Shown here piece by piece: positions 45,941-54,583 of a DNA stretch of 64,000 nt. The translations under genes and the position numbers were made by a program. The stretch covers positions 62,001 to 126,000 of the forward strand of contig JBBQED010000004.1 in the NCBI GenBank assembly GCA_038320345.1, read 5' to 3'. Below the pieces are notes generated by a model. The model was given only the letters and a program-made list of their open reading frames with translations, searched no databases and was not told the origin of the DNA. The DNA is from JBBQED01 sp038320345. GTDB lineage: Bacteria > Bacteroidota > Bacteroidia > AKYH767-A > OLB10. Numbering within the stretch: the first letter of the stretch is position 1; each line of letters begins with the position of its first letter.

Positions 45941-47488
45941 CTATTCATGCACTACAATAAACTTTATACTTTTTATTGTGGTTTTATCACTAACTGTTAA
46001 AAAATAAAGTCCATTTGAGAAATTTGATACATCTATTAGAATGCTGCCATTTTCTGAAGTTTTAGCTAAAATTAACCTACCATCAGGCGTCTCAATCTTT
46101 ATTACTCGTTTTTTGTATATATTTCCAGAATTAATCTCAACTTTAACTTCAGTTGTAGCTGGATTCGGATATAAATTTAAAGACAAACTCACTTGTTTAA
46201 TAGGTTCTTGAATGCCAACAGTCAATGTATCACAACCACTTCCTACAAGCGGTCCTAATTTATAATTGGTAAAGTATGGAACTGAGCCTGCATTTGGACT
46301 TGCAATTGGGAAATTACCTGTTACTACATTACTTGTCCATCCTGCGGAATCAGGAAATTCAATTGTACTTAAACGATCACAAGAATGAGTTGAAGAAATA
46401 TAAATTTTATTATTAAGAGCGAGCCTTGCAGCAGAGCTATAATACACAGGAAAATTCAACGGTGCACAAGCTGTGGTATCTGAATCAGAATAGGCAACAA
46501 TCATAGCTGAGTTTTGAACAGCACCAGAAGTATTATAATTTAACAGGTCAAATTGACTTATAAAATAACCAGTAGAAGCATATAAATACCTTGAATTGGC
46601 AGAAAAAACAATTTGTTCACACCCATATAGTCCAGAAGGATCCAATGCCAGAAGATGTAAGTAGTCAGTGAAATTTCCCGTACACCTATCAAAATGAAAT
46701 AAAAATATATCATAATTTCCACGACTTTGTCCGTAAATCGTTCCGTCTGGACTGAAAATAGAAGGTGCACCAAGAAAAAATTGATTGTTAGGTCCTATTG
46801 CCTGATTACCTTCATAATTTAAGCCTGATGGTGTCAATAAAAATTTGTGGTAAATATTTTTGTAATGTTTTTTTACGATTATCCAATAATCCCGACCATT
46901 TGCATGTTTAACTACAGCTAAGCCACTTCCACTTTGACTTAAAGTATCTGATATAGCAATATTATTTGCAGATAATACGCCTCCTAAACCACCATTCAAG
47001 GATTTATCTAAGACTGTATAATATAAATGTGTTGGCAATGGGAAGGGTACCCATCCTCCTGCTCCTGTTGGCATTAAATACTCCTTAGTTGTATAAAAAA
47101 GTACAAACTTATTGGTATCACCTGGGTATGGAATAAAAATAGCTTGTTGAGGTTGATTTAATCCAGTCTGAATATATTGTGCAGTATATTGATTTTGAAC
47201 TAGTTGTCCGCCAGCAATTTGATTAAAAGTGCTGTCATACAAATTTATTCCATTGGTAATAAATAATAGGTTTCCTATTGAATCTGAAATACATGCATTT
47301 GTCTGAACAAGTGGAATGTTTGCATTTACTGCAATTGATGTAGAAGATGTAGAGTCAAAATGAACTATACAATTATTATAACCAGTACCACCACCATTAC
47401 CAATTAGCCAATTGGCATCATATGCCTGAGATAGGCATATGATGCTATTGAATAAAATGAATATGTTAATTAGGGAAATACGTTTCAT
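45941..47488 (-). CDS. secreted beta-propeller-like protein with T9SS type A sorting domain
   Basis: 515 aa. Signal peptide (MKRISLINIFILFNSIICLS). The body has repeats typical of seven-bladed-propeller proteins of Bacteroidota (ACISDSIGNLLFITNGINLY; APSIFSPDGTIYGQSRG; EQIVFSANSRYLYASTGYFI; ARLALNNKIYISS). The last ~80 residues form a type A domain (LSLNLYPNPATTEVKVEI, SNGLYFLTV, KFIVVHE). Cargo for T9SS; the function is unknown. A truncated paralogue lies immediately upstream on the same strand (4 nt away), so the two appear to have arisen by tandem duplication. Confidence 0.86.
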   Translation of the reverse strand: MKRISLINIFILFNSIICLSQAYDANWLIGNGGGTGYNNCIVHFDSTSSTSIAVNANIPLVQTNACISDSIGNLLFITNGINLYDSTFNQIAGGQLVQNQYTAQYIQTGLNQPQQAIFIPYPGDTNKFVLFYTTKEYLMPTGAGGWVPFPLPTHLYYTVLDKSLNGGLGGVLSANNIAISDTLSQSGSGLAVVKHANGRDYWIIVKKHYKNIYHKFLLTPSGLNYEGNQAIGPNNQFFLGAPSIFSPDGTIYGQSRGNYDIFLFHFDRCTGNFTDYLHLLALDPSGLYGCEQIVFSANSRYLYASTGYFISQFDLLNYNTSGAVQNSAMIVAYSDSDTTACAPLNFPVYYSSAARLALNNKIYISSTHSCDRLSTIEFPDSAGWTSNVVTGNFPIASPNAGSVPYFTNYKLGPLVGSGCDTLTVGIQEPIKQVSLSLNLYPNPATTEVKVEINSGNIYKKRVIKIETPDGRLILAKTSENGSILIDVSNFSNGLYFLTVSDKTTIKSIKFIVVHE

Positions 47489-47492
47489 TATA

Positions 47493-48044
47493 TTACTTTA
47501 CAATAGCTAATTTACACACTTTTTGAATATTATCATAATTAATTTGCACTAAATATAATCCTGATAAAAGTGAATTAGTATCAATAAGTTCGTCTAGAGA
47601 ATTTAAACTTAAATCTACAACTGAATAATAAAAACCTGAAAGTCCAGTTACACCGACTGTAAATAAATAAAATCGATTTATATTTCCAGGATCAGGGACA
47701 ATAATCATTTCCTGATACCATAAATTTGACTTAAGGCTATCACCATTTTGCATCTTTTGGTGATTTTTATTAATGACATATCCAAAATCATTAATTCCCG
47801 AATTCAACCACAAATCTACATCAGGAGACCCGGCATAAAATAATAAGTTACCGGTACTATCACAAATACTAACACAGGTACCCCTCGCTCTTAAAATACT
47901 ATGACCGGGCACCGGAATATTCAAACTGCTAAAATCTATTCCTGCGCTATCTCCAAAACACCAGTATCTATCGGTGAATTGCCCATGAACATCTGAGCAA
48001 TTCACCAACACAAGTAATAAGAATGAATAGAAGACAATTCGCAA
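47493..48044 (-). CDS. truncated paralogue of the propeller/T9SS cargo protein
   Basis: 183 aa from a TTG at 48044, with a signal-like start (LRIVFYSFLLLVLVNCSDVHG in the frame, Met for TTG). Its first part matches the 515-aa neighbour: CDSTGNLLFY against SDSIGNLLFI, PGNINRFYLFT against PGDTNKFVLFY, YSVVDLSLNSL against YTVLDKSLNGG. It then jumps directly to a type A domain end (LLSGLYLVQINYDNIQKVCK and LAIVK), so about 300 residues of propeller and most of the sorting domain are missing. It is best read as an internal-deletion relic. It could still be expressed and secreted, but lacks most of the signal domain. Confidence 0.7.
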   Translation of the reverse strand: MRIVFYSFLLLVLVNCSDVHGQFTDRYWCFGDSAGIDFSSLNIPVPGHSILRARGTCVSICDSTGNLLFYAGSPDVDLWLNSGINDFGYVINKNHQKMQNGDSLKSNLWYQEMIIVPDPGNINRFYLFTVGVTGLSGFYYSVVDLSLNSLDELIDTNSLLSGLYLVQINYDNIQKVCKLAIVK

Positions 48045-48046
48045 AT

Positions 48047-48360
48047 CTATTTTACTAAACTAATTTTCCAATGCATCTTTTTACCGGAAGAGGTCTCAAC
48101 AAGAAATGTGTATATACTATTTTGGTTAGAACCTATTTCAAAGGTACTAAATGAGGAGTCCTGTACCAAATTCCCATTATTAATAAAATGACCAATGGCA
48201 TCATAAATTGCCCAAGAGGCAGCTTCGTCTTTTAGTAGGTAATAATGAATTTTAAATTGACCACTAGTAGGATTTGGCTCAACTAAAAAAGCAGATTCTG
48301 ACATCTCTCCAGTCCCTGCCATTCGAAAGGCAATATCCGTTTCATCCGTAAAACTCCGGT
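48047..48360 (-). pseudogene. 5'-truncated T9SS cargo gene (sorting domain only)
   Basis: The minus-strand frame ends at 48047 with a complete type A domain: AFLVEPNPTSGQFKIHYYLL, WAIYDAIGHFI, NSIYTFLVETSSGKKM and the basic end KISLVK. Upstream the frame runs into sequence that is the antisense of a regulator remnant (48362 onward), so its apparent start at 48454 is not genuine. No signal peptide or displayed domain remains. Confidence 0.72.
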
Positions 48361-48361
48361 A

Positions 48362-48439
48362 AGCATTACACAGAAAGGACTCAAGGCTTTTGAAGAATAT
48401 GTGAATGCGTTGCAGTCTTATCTTAAGATTCAGAAATAA
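48362..48439 (+). pseudogene. 3' remnant of a second winged-helix regulator gene
   Basis: 25 codons plus TAA on the plus strand. Its first 35 nt are identical to 45212-45246 of the intact regulator; it then diverges like a paralogue (SITQKGLKAFEEYVNALQSY against SITQKGLKAFEDYVKALQDY). The match starts abruptly at 48362, where the cargo-type sequence of the opposite strand ends, so this is a breakpoint. Confidence 0.8.
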
Positions 48440-48454
48440 ATTAAAAAATTTCAA

Positions 48455-48491
48455 TGAAGAAGTATGGGTTATTCAAATCCATACTTCTTCA
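48455..48491 (-). terminator. terminator overlapping the amidohydrolase 3' end
   Basis: Perfect 13-bp stem TGAAGAAGTATGG/CCATACTTCTTCA with an 11-nt loop; on the minus strand it is followed by AAATTTTTTAA. The right arm encodes the last residues of the amidohydrolase, so the stop codon lies in the loop region. Confidence 0.75.
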
Positions 48492-49764
48492 TGTATTTAT
48501 GATAGAGTTGAGTTTGAATATTGTCAAGATTAATTTGCTTACCGCGAATGAATGCCATCGTAACATGATTGGTTTTCATATCTAATGCGTCTCCATCAGA
48601 TACAAAGAGTGTAGCATCTTTTCCATCCTCTAAACTTCCTACCGTTTTATCGATTCCTAAAATACGAGCAGAACCTAAAGTGATCATAGTTAAAGCTTCT
48701 TCTTTAGTAATTCCATATCCCGCAGATGTGCCTGCTTCAAAAGGGAGATTTCTTTCTTGCCAGAATCCTTCATCCGTAATCGCAACTTCAACACCTGCTT
48801 TTTTTAGCAATGCTGGCAGCTTATAAGGTAGATCAACATCATCATCTTCTCTGGATGGAAGTGTATGCGTTCGCATAATGATAACCGGAATATGATTTTC
48901 TTTTAACAGATCAGTTTGTCGCCAGCTATCTGCTCCTCCACAGAGAACCATTTGTATTCCATACTCTTTACAAAACTGAACAGCTGCAATGATCTCTCTC
49001 ACAAAATCACATTTCACATATAACTTCTTGGTGCCGGTAAACAATCCACGCATCGCCTCGAGATGTTGATTTTCTACAAGGGGTTTAGGTTGTAAACTAT
49101 ATGCTCTCGCTTCATTGAACAACAAATTCAGATCTTGCATTTGCTTTTCATTTCTAACTTGCTGCTCTTCCTCAGGATCAGCCCACCATGCCTTATAAAT
49201 CCGCATCGAGGGCCAGTTCATCCAAACTCCTTCATCCATTTTATAAGCAGCATCTTCCCAGTTCCACGCATCAAGCTCGACTACCGACGAAGTACCGGAA
49301 ACTAGTCCACCAACAGGTGCAATTTGCGCCATCAGAATTCCATTAGATCGAACTGTTGGAGTAACTTTTGAATCTGTATTATATGCAATGATGGCTCTCG
49401 CACTAGGATTTACCGAACCTGCTTCCCGGGAGTCAATTGTTGATCTTACTAACTCAATTTCATTCATTCCAATTTGGGTATTCATCGCAATGAATCCGGG
49501 GTAAATATGTTTCCCAGTGAGTTCAATTAAAGTGTCAAATGAAGCCATTGCAGGCTTGTAGCCTTTGGCACTCATCACAAAAGTAATTTTGCCATTCTCC
49601 ATACCAATAGCACTGTTCTCCAATACGTCACCGTTACCTAGATGAGCTGTCGCTCCCCAGAGTAAAATTCTTTGTGTTTTGGAAGATGCAGGAACAGGAT
49701 TTTGCGCTTGCAGCATTCCACAGCAGCACAATACTAAAATAATATATAGGGTGGTGTTCTTCAT
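48469..49764 (-). CDS. secreted amidohydrolase-fold protein lacking the HxH metal motif
   Basis: 431 aa from the ATG at 49764 (frame open to 49794, overlapping the previous gene). Signal peptide (MKNTTLYIILVLCCCGMLQA). It has the imidazolonepropionase-like amidohydrolase layout: N-terminal composite beta domain (ILLWGATAHLGNGDVLENSA), GKHIYPGFIAMNTQIG, and a C-terminal GYGITKEEALTMITLGSARI with GKDATLFVSDGDAL. At the place of the usual HxH the sequence is AMNTQ, so the first metal site is missing. The gene follows the 1009-aa homologue with 4 nt between, and the two products may act as a pair, one catalytic and one not. Confidence 0.88.
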   Translation of the reverse strand: MKNTTLYIILVLCCCGMLQAQNPVPASSKTQRILLWGATAHLGNGDVLENSAIGMENGKITFVMSAKGYKPAMASFDTLIELTGKHIYPGFIAMNTQIGMNEIELVRSTIDSREAGSVNPSARAIIAYNTDSKVTPTVRSNGILMAQIAPVGGLVSGTSSVVELDAWNWEDAAYKMDEGVWMNWPSMRIYKAWWADPEEEQQVRNEKQMQDLNLLFNEARAYSLQPKPLVENQHLEAMRGLFTGTKKLYVKCDFVREIIAAVQFCKEYGIQMVLCGGADSWRQTDLLKENHIPVIIMRTHTLPSREDDDVDLPYKLPALLKKAGVEVAITDEGFWQERNLPFEAGTSAGYGITKEEALTMITLGSARILGIDKTVGSLEDGKDATLFVSDGDALDMKTNHVTMAFIRGKQINLDNIQTQLYHKYMKKYGFE

Positions 49765-49768
49765 AATT

Positions 49769-52700
49769 TTAGTGAGGTAAGTTTTCCATATCATTACAAT
49801 GAAATAATTGCTCCAATGTAAATGCGGGCTTTTGTGTGGATGAACCTGATGCTTTATCTTCTATCATCTCTCGGATAATTCTCAGTCGCTCTTGCTCATT
49901 TCTTTTTCTCAGTTGCTCATCTCGAACAATATCATAATAACAAATTCCATCAACGAAAGTCTGGAGTGGTTTTGCATATACTGACAATGGATTATCATTC
50001 CAAATTACCAGATCTGCATCCTTGCCCGCTTTAATACTTCCAACTCTATTATCTACATGTAAAAGTTTAGCTGGATTTAGAGTTACGAATTTTAATGCTT
50101 CTTCTTCACTTACATTACCATACTTCACGGCTTTAGCAGCTTCTTGATTTAATCGTCGTGCCATCTCAGCATCATCTGAATTGAAAGCCGTAGTTACGCC
50201 GACTTTATTTAAAATAGCTCCGTTATATGGGATCGCTTCTATTACTTCATACTTATAAGCCCACCAATCCGCGAAGGATGATGCTCCAGCACCATGCGCT
50301 TTCATCTTGTCCGCAACTTTATATCCCTCTAAAATATGTGTAAACGTATTTATTTTAAAACCGAACGTATCCGCAACATGCATCAACATATTGATTTCTC
50401 CTTGCTGATAGCTATGACAGGTTATAAATCTTTTACTATTAAGAATTTCTGCTAAGGCATCTAATTCCAAATCTCTTCTTGGCACATCCCCCTTCGACTT
50501 ATCCTTTAATGATGAAAAGGATTTCCAGCGCTGATCATATTCCTTCGCTCTTGTAAATCCATCAATATAAATCTGCTCTACTCCCATACGGGTTTGTGGA
50601 TAGCGAATAGTATTGTTATCGCCCCAATTACTTTGTTTAACATTTTCACCAAGCGCAAATTTGATGAAACCATCTGCCCCTTCAAACTTCATCGCTTCGG
50701 CACCTTTTCCCCAGCGAAGTTTTACAAGAATGGTTTGTCCACCCACTGCATTAGCGCTACCATGTAATAGATGAGAAGAAGTTACACCACCGGCAAGCTG
50801 TCGGTAAATATTAATATCATCTGGATTAATCACATCTCCAATTCTAACTTCTGAAGTGATGGATTGTGTTCCTTCATTTACTCCAGAACTTATCGCAATA
50901 TGAGAATGCTCATCAATGATTCCTGCAGTTACATGTTTTCCTGTTCCATCAATAATTTCAAGTCCGCTAATTTTTAGTGCACCTGCATCAATGCCTTTAC
51001 CTACTCGTTCGATTTTGCCGTTGTTGATCAACACATCGGCATCCGTCAAAATACCATCACTTTCATTTGTCCATACTGTTGCATGTTGAATGAGTATAGC
51101 ATGAGTTGTAGGTAACGAATCAAATCCGAAAGCGATATTTGGATACCAAGGCTTCGCAGTATAAACCGGTAAATCTTTTTTTGATGTATCTTTTTTTGCT
51201 GAATCCCCCATGGCATACCAAGTAGCTTTCCATTTCATCCAAGTGCCGTCCGGCGACTGCCCATCACCGCTCAGAATTTTTGATCCCGCATAACTAAGCA
51301 TCCCATTTAAACGATAAGCACCTTTGCCTTTCTTCAATTCAAATTTGAGAGTGATTTGTTGTCCGTCTCTATCAAAGTCAACTTTAATCTTAGTACTCGA
51401 ATCTTTTTGCAGTGTCCAATCAGAATTCAACTGATCTCCGGTGGTAATCAAATTCCATCCTTTCAGCGTATCCATTTCAAAACGATATTTACCTCTGAAA
51501 TCTAATGAATCAGCCTCTTTAATGACATATCGCTTTCCTGCCACCCAAGTCTCCAGCATTGTATTTTCTTTATCGAAAAAATCTTTACTACAGATAAAGA
51601 AATTTGCTTGCAATCCAGTTTTAAGACTTCCTGTTTTATCTGCAATCTTCAATAATTCAGCAGGGGTTTGTGTAAGTGCGCGCAAAGCTTGGTCTTTGGG
51701 TAATCCATATTGAACCGCTTTCAAAAGATTCTTTATAAATTCTTTTCCATCTTTTGATCCGTAAGATGTAATCGCAAATTTCACTCCTGCTTTATTCAGA
51801 ATTGATGCATTTGCAGGAGCAAGTTCCCAGCTTTTCAATTCACCGGTGCTGATGTTGAGCGCATCGTAAGGATTAACTACATCATACGCTTTTGGAAATG
51901 TTAAGGGAATGATAAAAGCATTACCGGCCTTTTTAATTTCATCAACTCTGCGGTATTCATCACCAGCACCTTTGATAATATAATTAATACCAAACTCATC
52001 CCCAATTTTATCTGCACGCAATGCCGATAGATAATCCGTTACTTCAAAAATTTGTGGCAACAACTGATTTCCTATCCAAGATTCTAAAGAAATATCCGTA
52101 CTTTTTTTAATTGCCTTTTTATACCAGTCCGCATCATAATAAGTCTGTCGCAATAATGCAATTGATCCCATCAAAGAAGAAGGATAATCTTGTCCTGAAC
52201 TTCCTTTGTTGAATGAATAACAGGCAGCGGCTCTTTCTATTAAGAGCATCTCACTCTCTTTGCTTTCTCCTAATTCAACAATAGCAGCCGTTCCTCTTGC
52301 AATACCATCATCGGATAACGTTAATACGGTACCGAAACCCATTTTACGCAGATCACTAGCTTTCTTGGTATCAATTACAAAATTCCGATAGGTATCGTAT
52401 TCAGGCTTGATCGCTTGATTCCAGTTATAAGCTCCTTTTGTATTTGAAAATACTTGAGGTCCAGATTCCCCTCTTTTCTTATCCTTACCTGATGTTGTTT
52501 GTCCGTAAGTGGTGTACATATCAATAAAAGCGGGATAAACACTCTTCCCTTTCAGGTCATAAACTACAGCATCGGCAGGGATCGCAACGCCGGTGCCGAC
52601 CGCAATAATTCGATCTTTACGAATTAGCAAAGTTGCATTTTCGATTACCGTCGAAGCATCAATGCAAACTCGGGCATTCTTAAAAGCGTAGGAGATTTCC

Positions 52701-52798
52701 CTTTCATCAGAGAGTCCGTTCACAGGTGCCGTGGTCTGAGCCTGAGCGATAGTCTGGAACAAACAATACGTGAATAACAATGTTAGTATTTTTTTCAT
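49769..52798 (-). CDS. secreted tandem amidohydrolase (two amidohydrolase units)
   Basis: 1009 aa from the ATG at 52798 (frame open to 52867 without a signal). Signal peptide (MKKILTLLFTYCLFQTIAQA). The N-terminal unit (to about residue 450) has YPAFIDMYTTYG where HxH should be and no metal site. A beta linker (about 450-580, DGQQITLKFELKKGKGAY) resembles a jelly roll. The C-terminal unit is complete, with HSH near 631-633 (GIIDEHSHIAIS), GGVTSSHLLHGSANAVGGQT, CHSYQQGEINML, FTHILEGYKVADKM and FNSDDAEMARRL. It belongs to imidazolonepropionase-like/D-aminoacylase-type hydrolases; the substrate is unknown. First gene of the pair. A TACCTTCG box lies about 20 nt before the start. Confidence 0.9.
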   Translation of the reverse strand: MKKILTLLFTYCLFQTIAQAQTTAPVNGLSDEREISYAFKNARVCIDASTVIENATLLIRKDRIIAVGTGVAIPADAVVYDLKGKSVYPAFIDMYTTYGQTTSGKDKKRGESGPQVFSNTKGAYNWNQAIKPEYDTYRNFVIDTKKASDLRKMGFGTVLTLSDDGIARGTAAIVELGESKESEMLLIERAAACYSFNKGSSGQDYPSSLMGSIALLRQTYYDADWYKKAIKKSTDISLESWIGNQLLPQIFEVTDYLSALRADKIGDEFGINYIIKGAGDEYRRVDEIKKAGNAFIIPLTFPKAYDVVNPYDALNISTGELKSWELAPANASILNKAGVKFAITSYGSKDGKEFIKNLLKAVQYGLPKDQALRALTQTPAELLKIADKTGSLKTGLQANFFICSKDFFDKENTMLETWVAGKRYVIKEADSLDFRGKYRFEMDTLKGWNLITTGDQLNSDWTLQKDSSTKIKVDFDRDGQQITLKFELKKGKGAYRLNGMLSYAGSKILSGDGQSPDGTWMKWKATWYAMGDSAKKDTSKKDLPVYTAKPWYPNIAFGFDSLPTTHAILIQHATVWTNESDGILTDADVLINNGKIERVGKGIDAGALKISGLEIIDGTGKHVTAGIIDEHSHIAISSGVNEGTQSITSEVRIGDVINPDDINIYRQLAGGVTSSHLLHGSANAVGGQTILVKLRWGKGAEAMKFEGADGFIKFALGENVKQSNWGDNNTIRYPQTRMGVEQIYIDGFTRAKEYDQRWKSFSSLKDKSKGDVPRRDLELDALAEILNSKRFITCHSYQQGEINMLMHVADTFGFKINTFTHILEGYKVADKMKAHGAGASSFADWWAYKYEVIEAIPYNGAILNKVGVTTAFNSDDAEMARRLNQEAAKAVKYGNVSEEEALKFVTLNPAKLLHVDNRVGSIKAGKDADLVIWNDNPLSVYAKPLQTFVDGICYYDIVRDEQLRKRNEQERLRIIREMIEDKASGSSTQKPAFTLEQLFHCNDMENLPH

Positions 52799-52923
52799 GC
52801 TTGGCGGATTGCTGCGCGGCGAAGGTAATAGTTTTATGCTGTTACCTGAACTGGTCCTTCTAGCCAAAGAAAAGAAGTAATTGCACTCTATAAAGAAGGC
52901 TTTCCAACAAGGGTTTAACTCCT

Positions 52924-54435
52924 ATGCAAAGTACACAAGCGCTCTCCGGCCAGGGTCTGATCAACCTGCATCAGTTACCCAAAGACAAGCCTGTTCTGGA
53001 CTTTGTACTCAGCCGGCTAGGGAATAATAGTAGTCCGGAGCGTTTCGAAATTATCTCCAATTTGCTGGCGATGTATCGTACATCGGCTGGTTTTGATCCA
53101 ATGGCTTTATCAAAAGGCCGAATGCGTAGAGTGAAATCTGCTGAATTCAGGAAGTTACTCACTGAAATAGATCATGAGCTTGCGCTAATTCTAAATTCTG
53201 AAGAATACCGTCAACTGGTTGCTAAACAAGCCAGCTTTGAGCCGCTATTTCAGACTTACACCACCTTGTCAGAATCTTTAGCGGTGTATCCTCCTGCCTC
53301 TATGGTGCATGAAGTGGAGCAGTTTGAAGAAACGCTCAAACGTCATGAAGCGAGTGAATTACTCCTGAGTTTTTATCGTCAGCATACCAATTTTTTTGAA
53401 GAGATCAATCAGGGAGAAGCCCTTCAAGAATTTATCAAAAAGTTTGATCATCTTACCGAACGGAATCAGCAGTTAAACCGACAAACTCGTGCTGAATTCC
53501 TGCTTGCCTCACTAGAACATTATGCGTTCAAAGGAAAATTGAATTACCCTCATCTTGAGGAGCTGATGGAAGAACTTGGCATCTTACTAACTGCCGAGGC
53601 TAACCGCTATACACAGTTTGAACTGTTACTTAAGATTATTCGTGCGGGTCGCCTGAGTACCACGCCAGCACGTAAACTCAATAGCTACCTCCGTTTTATA
53701 GCCGAAAATATCAACGAAATTACACGGTTGAATGCGAAATGGAGTCCTCTGATTTTATCTTCTCTTGCTCTGTATTTTCAGGAAGCTAATGAAGAAGTGC
53801 GTCAACAATGGTTAACTACTGCTGATCATGAATCTAAAGAAAATTGCAGGGAAGAAGAACGTGCTGCCTATCGATTAATCCGCACATCAATAGCATGTGA
53901 ATCGGGAAATTGGATGCAAGCACTCAAACATCTGAATGAAGCAGAGCATTTAATTCATAAAGTTCCGGGGAAAAGTGTTCCTGCCAGAAACACATGGATT
54001 ACACTTTGTGAATGGAGAACACTTTTATTGGCTTTAGTACAAATCACTAAAATAGACGAAGTAGATACCGAACAATATCGAATTCATTTAACACTTGCAG
54101 AAGATCTAAGTAAACATCGAGAAGATAATTCTCTGATAAGCATTCAACTTAAAATGATTAATGCTTTTGTGAACCGTGATTGGGAAACATCATTGGAACT
54201 TGCAGAGCGAATAGTTAATTATCGTAAGGATCATCCTGATCATCCTTGGAAAATGATGGCTCTTGTATTCGTTGAAATTATGAAGAGTTCCGGTAAAAAA
54301 GATAATAGCCTTGCAATGACGGAAGCCTTGTCTTCCCTAAATGAACCTTTCTATTCCACTACAGGACCAGCTCTTTTGAGAGGAGCGCGGCAGTTCTTTA
54401 TGGAGAATAGTCGAAAAAAGGTTAGTACAAACTGA
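52924..54435 (+). CDS. cytoplasmic all-helical protein, unknown
   Basis: 503 aa without a signal peptide or membrane segment. Almost wholly alpha-helical with TPR-like heptad spacing (WMQALKHLNEAEHLIHKVPG; EQYRIHLTLAEDLSKHREDN; RDWETSLELAERIVNYRKDH). Rich in Glu, Arg and Leu. I recognise no family. It is divergent from the tandem amidohydrolase gene and precedes the ABC importer operon, with a gap of about 150 nt. Confidence 0.8.
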   Translation: MQSTQALSGQGLINLHQLPKDKPVLDFVLSRLGNNSSPERFEIISNLLAMYRTSAGFDPMALSKGRMRRVKSAEFRKLLTEIDHELALILNSEEYRQLVAKQASFEPLFQTYTTLSESLAVYPPASMVHEVEQFEETLKRHEASELLLSFYRQHTNFFEEINQGEALQEFIKKFDHLTERNQQLNRQTRAEFLLASLEHYAFKGKLNYPHLEELMEELGILLTAEANRYTQFELLLKIIRAGRLSTTPARKLNSYLRFIAENINEITRLNAKWSPLILSSLALYFQEANEEVRQQWLTTADHESKENCREEERAAYRLIRTSIACESGNWMQALKHLNEAEHLIHKVPGKSVPARNTWITLCEWRTLLLALVQITKIDEVDTEQYRIHLTLAEDLSKHREDNSLISIQLKMINAFVNRDWETSLELAERIVNYRKDHPDHPWKMMALVFVEIMKSSGKKDNSLAMTEALSSLNEPFYSTTGPALLRGARQFFMENSRKKVSTN

Positions 54436-54569
54436 GTATAGAATATCAGTGGTGAGAATGACTATTCTTTTCTTTACGGAGCTCCACAAACAATAACCTC
54501 GTATTTTTGTTTAAATAACTTTTCAAAGCTGATATCTTACAGGATCGTATTCGTAATTTCAAATTCTAC

Positions 54570-54577
54570 TATATTCG
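54570..54577 (+). promoter_or_regulatory. candidate -7 box (TATATTCG) 6 nt before the ABC binding-protein gene
   Basis: One mismatch to TAnnTTTG, followed by TGAATC and the ATG at 54584, fitting the short-leader pattern. Confidence 0.3.
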
Positions 54578-54583
54578 TGAATC

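Noticed and set aside
48361..48454. Upstream extension of the minus-strand frame ending at 48047
   Set aside because: It is antisense to the regulator remnant on the plus strand and has no signal peptide, so the apparent start at 48454 is spurious.
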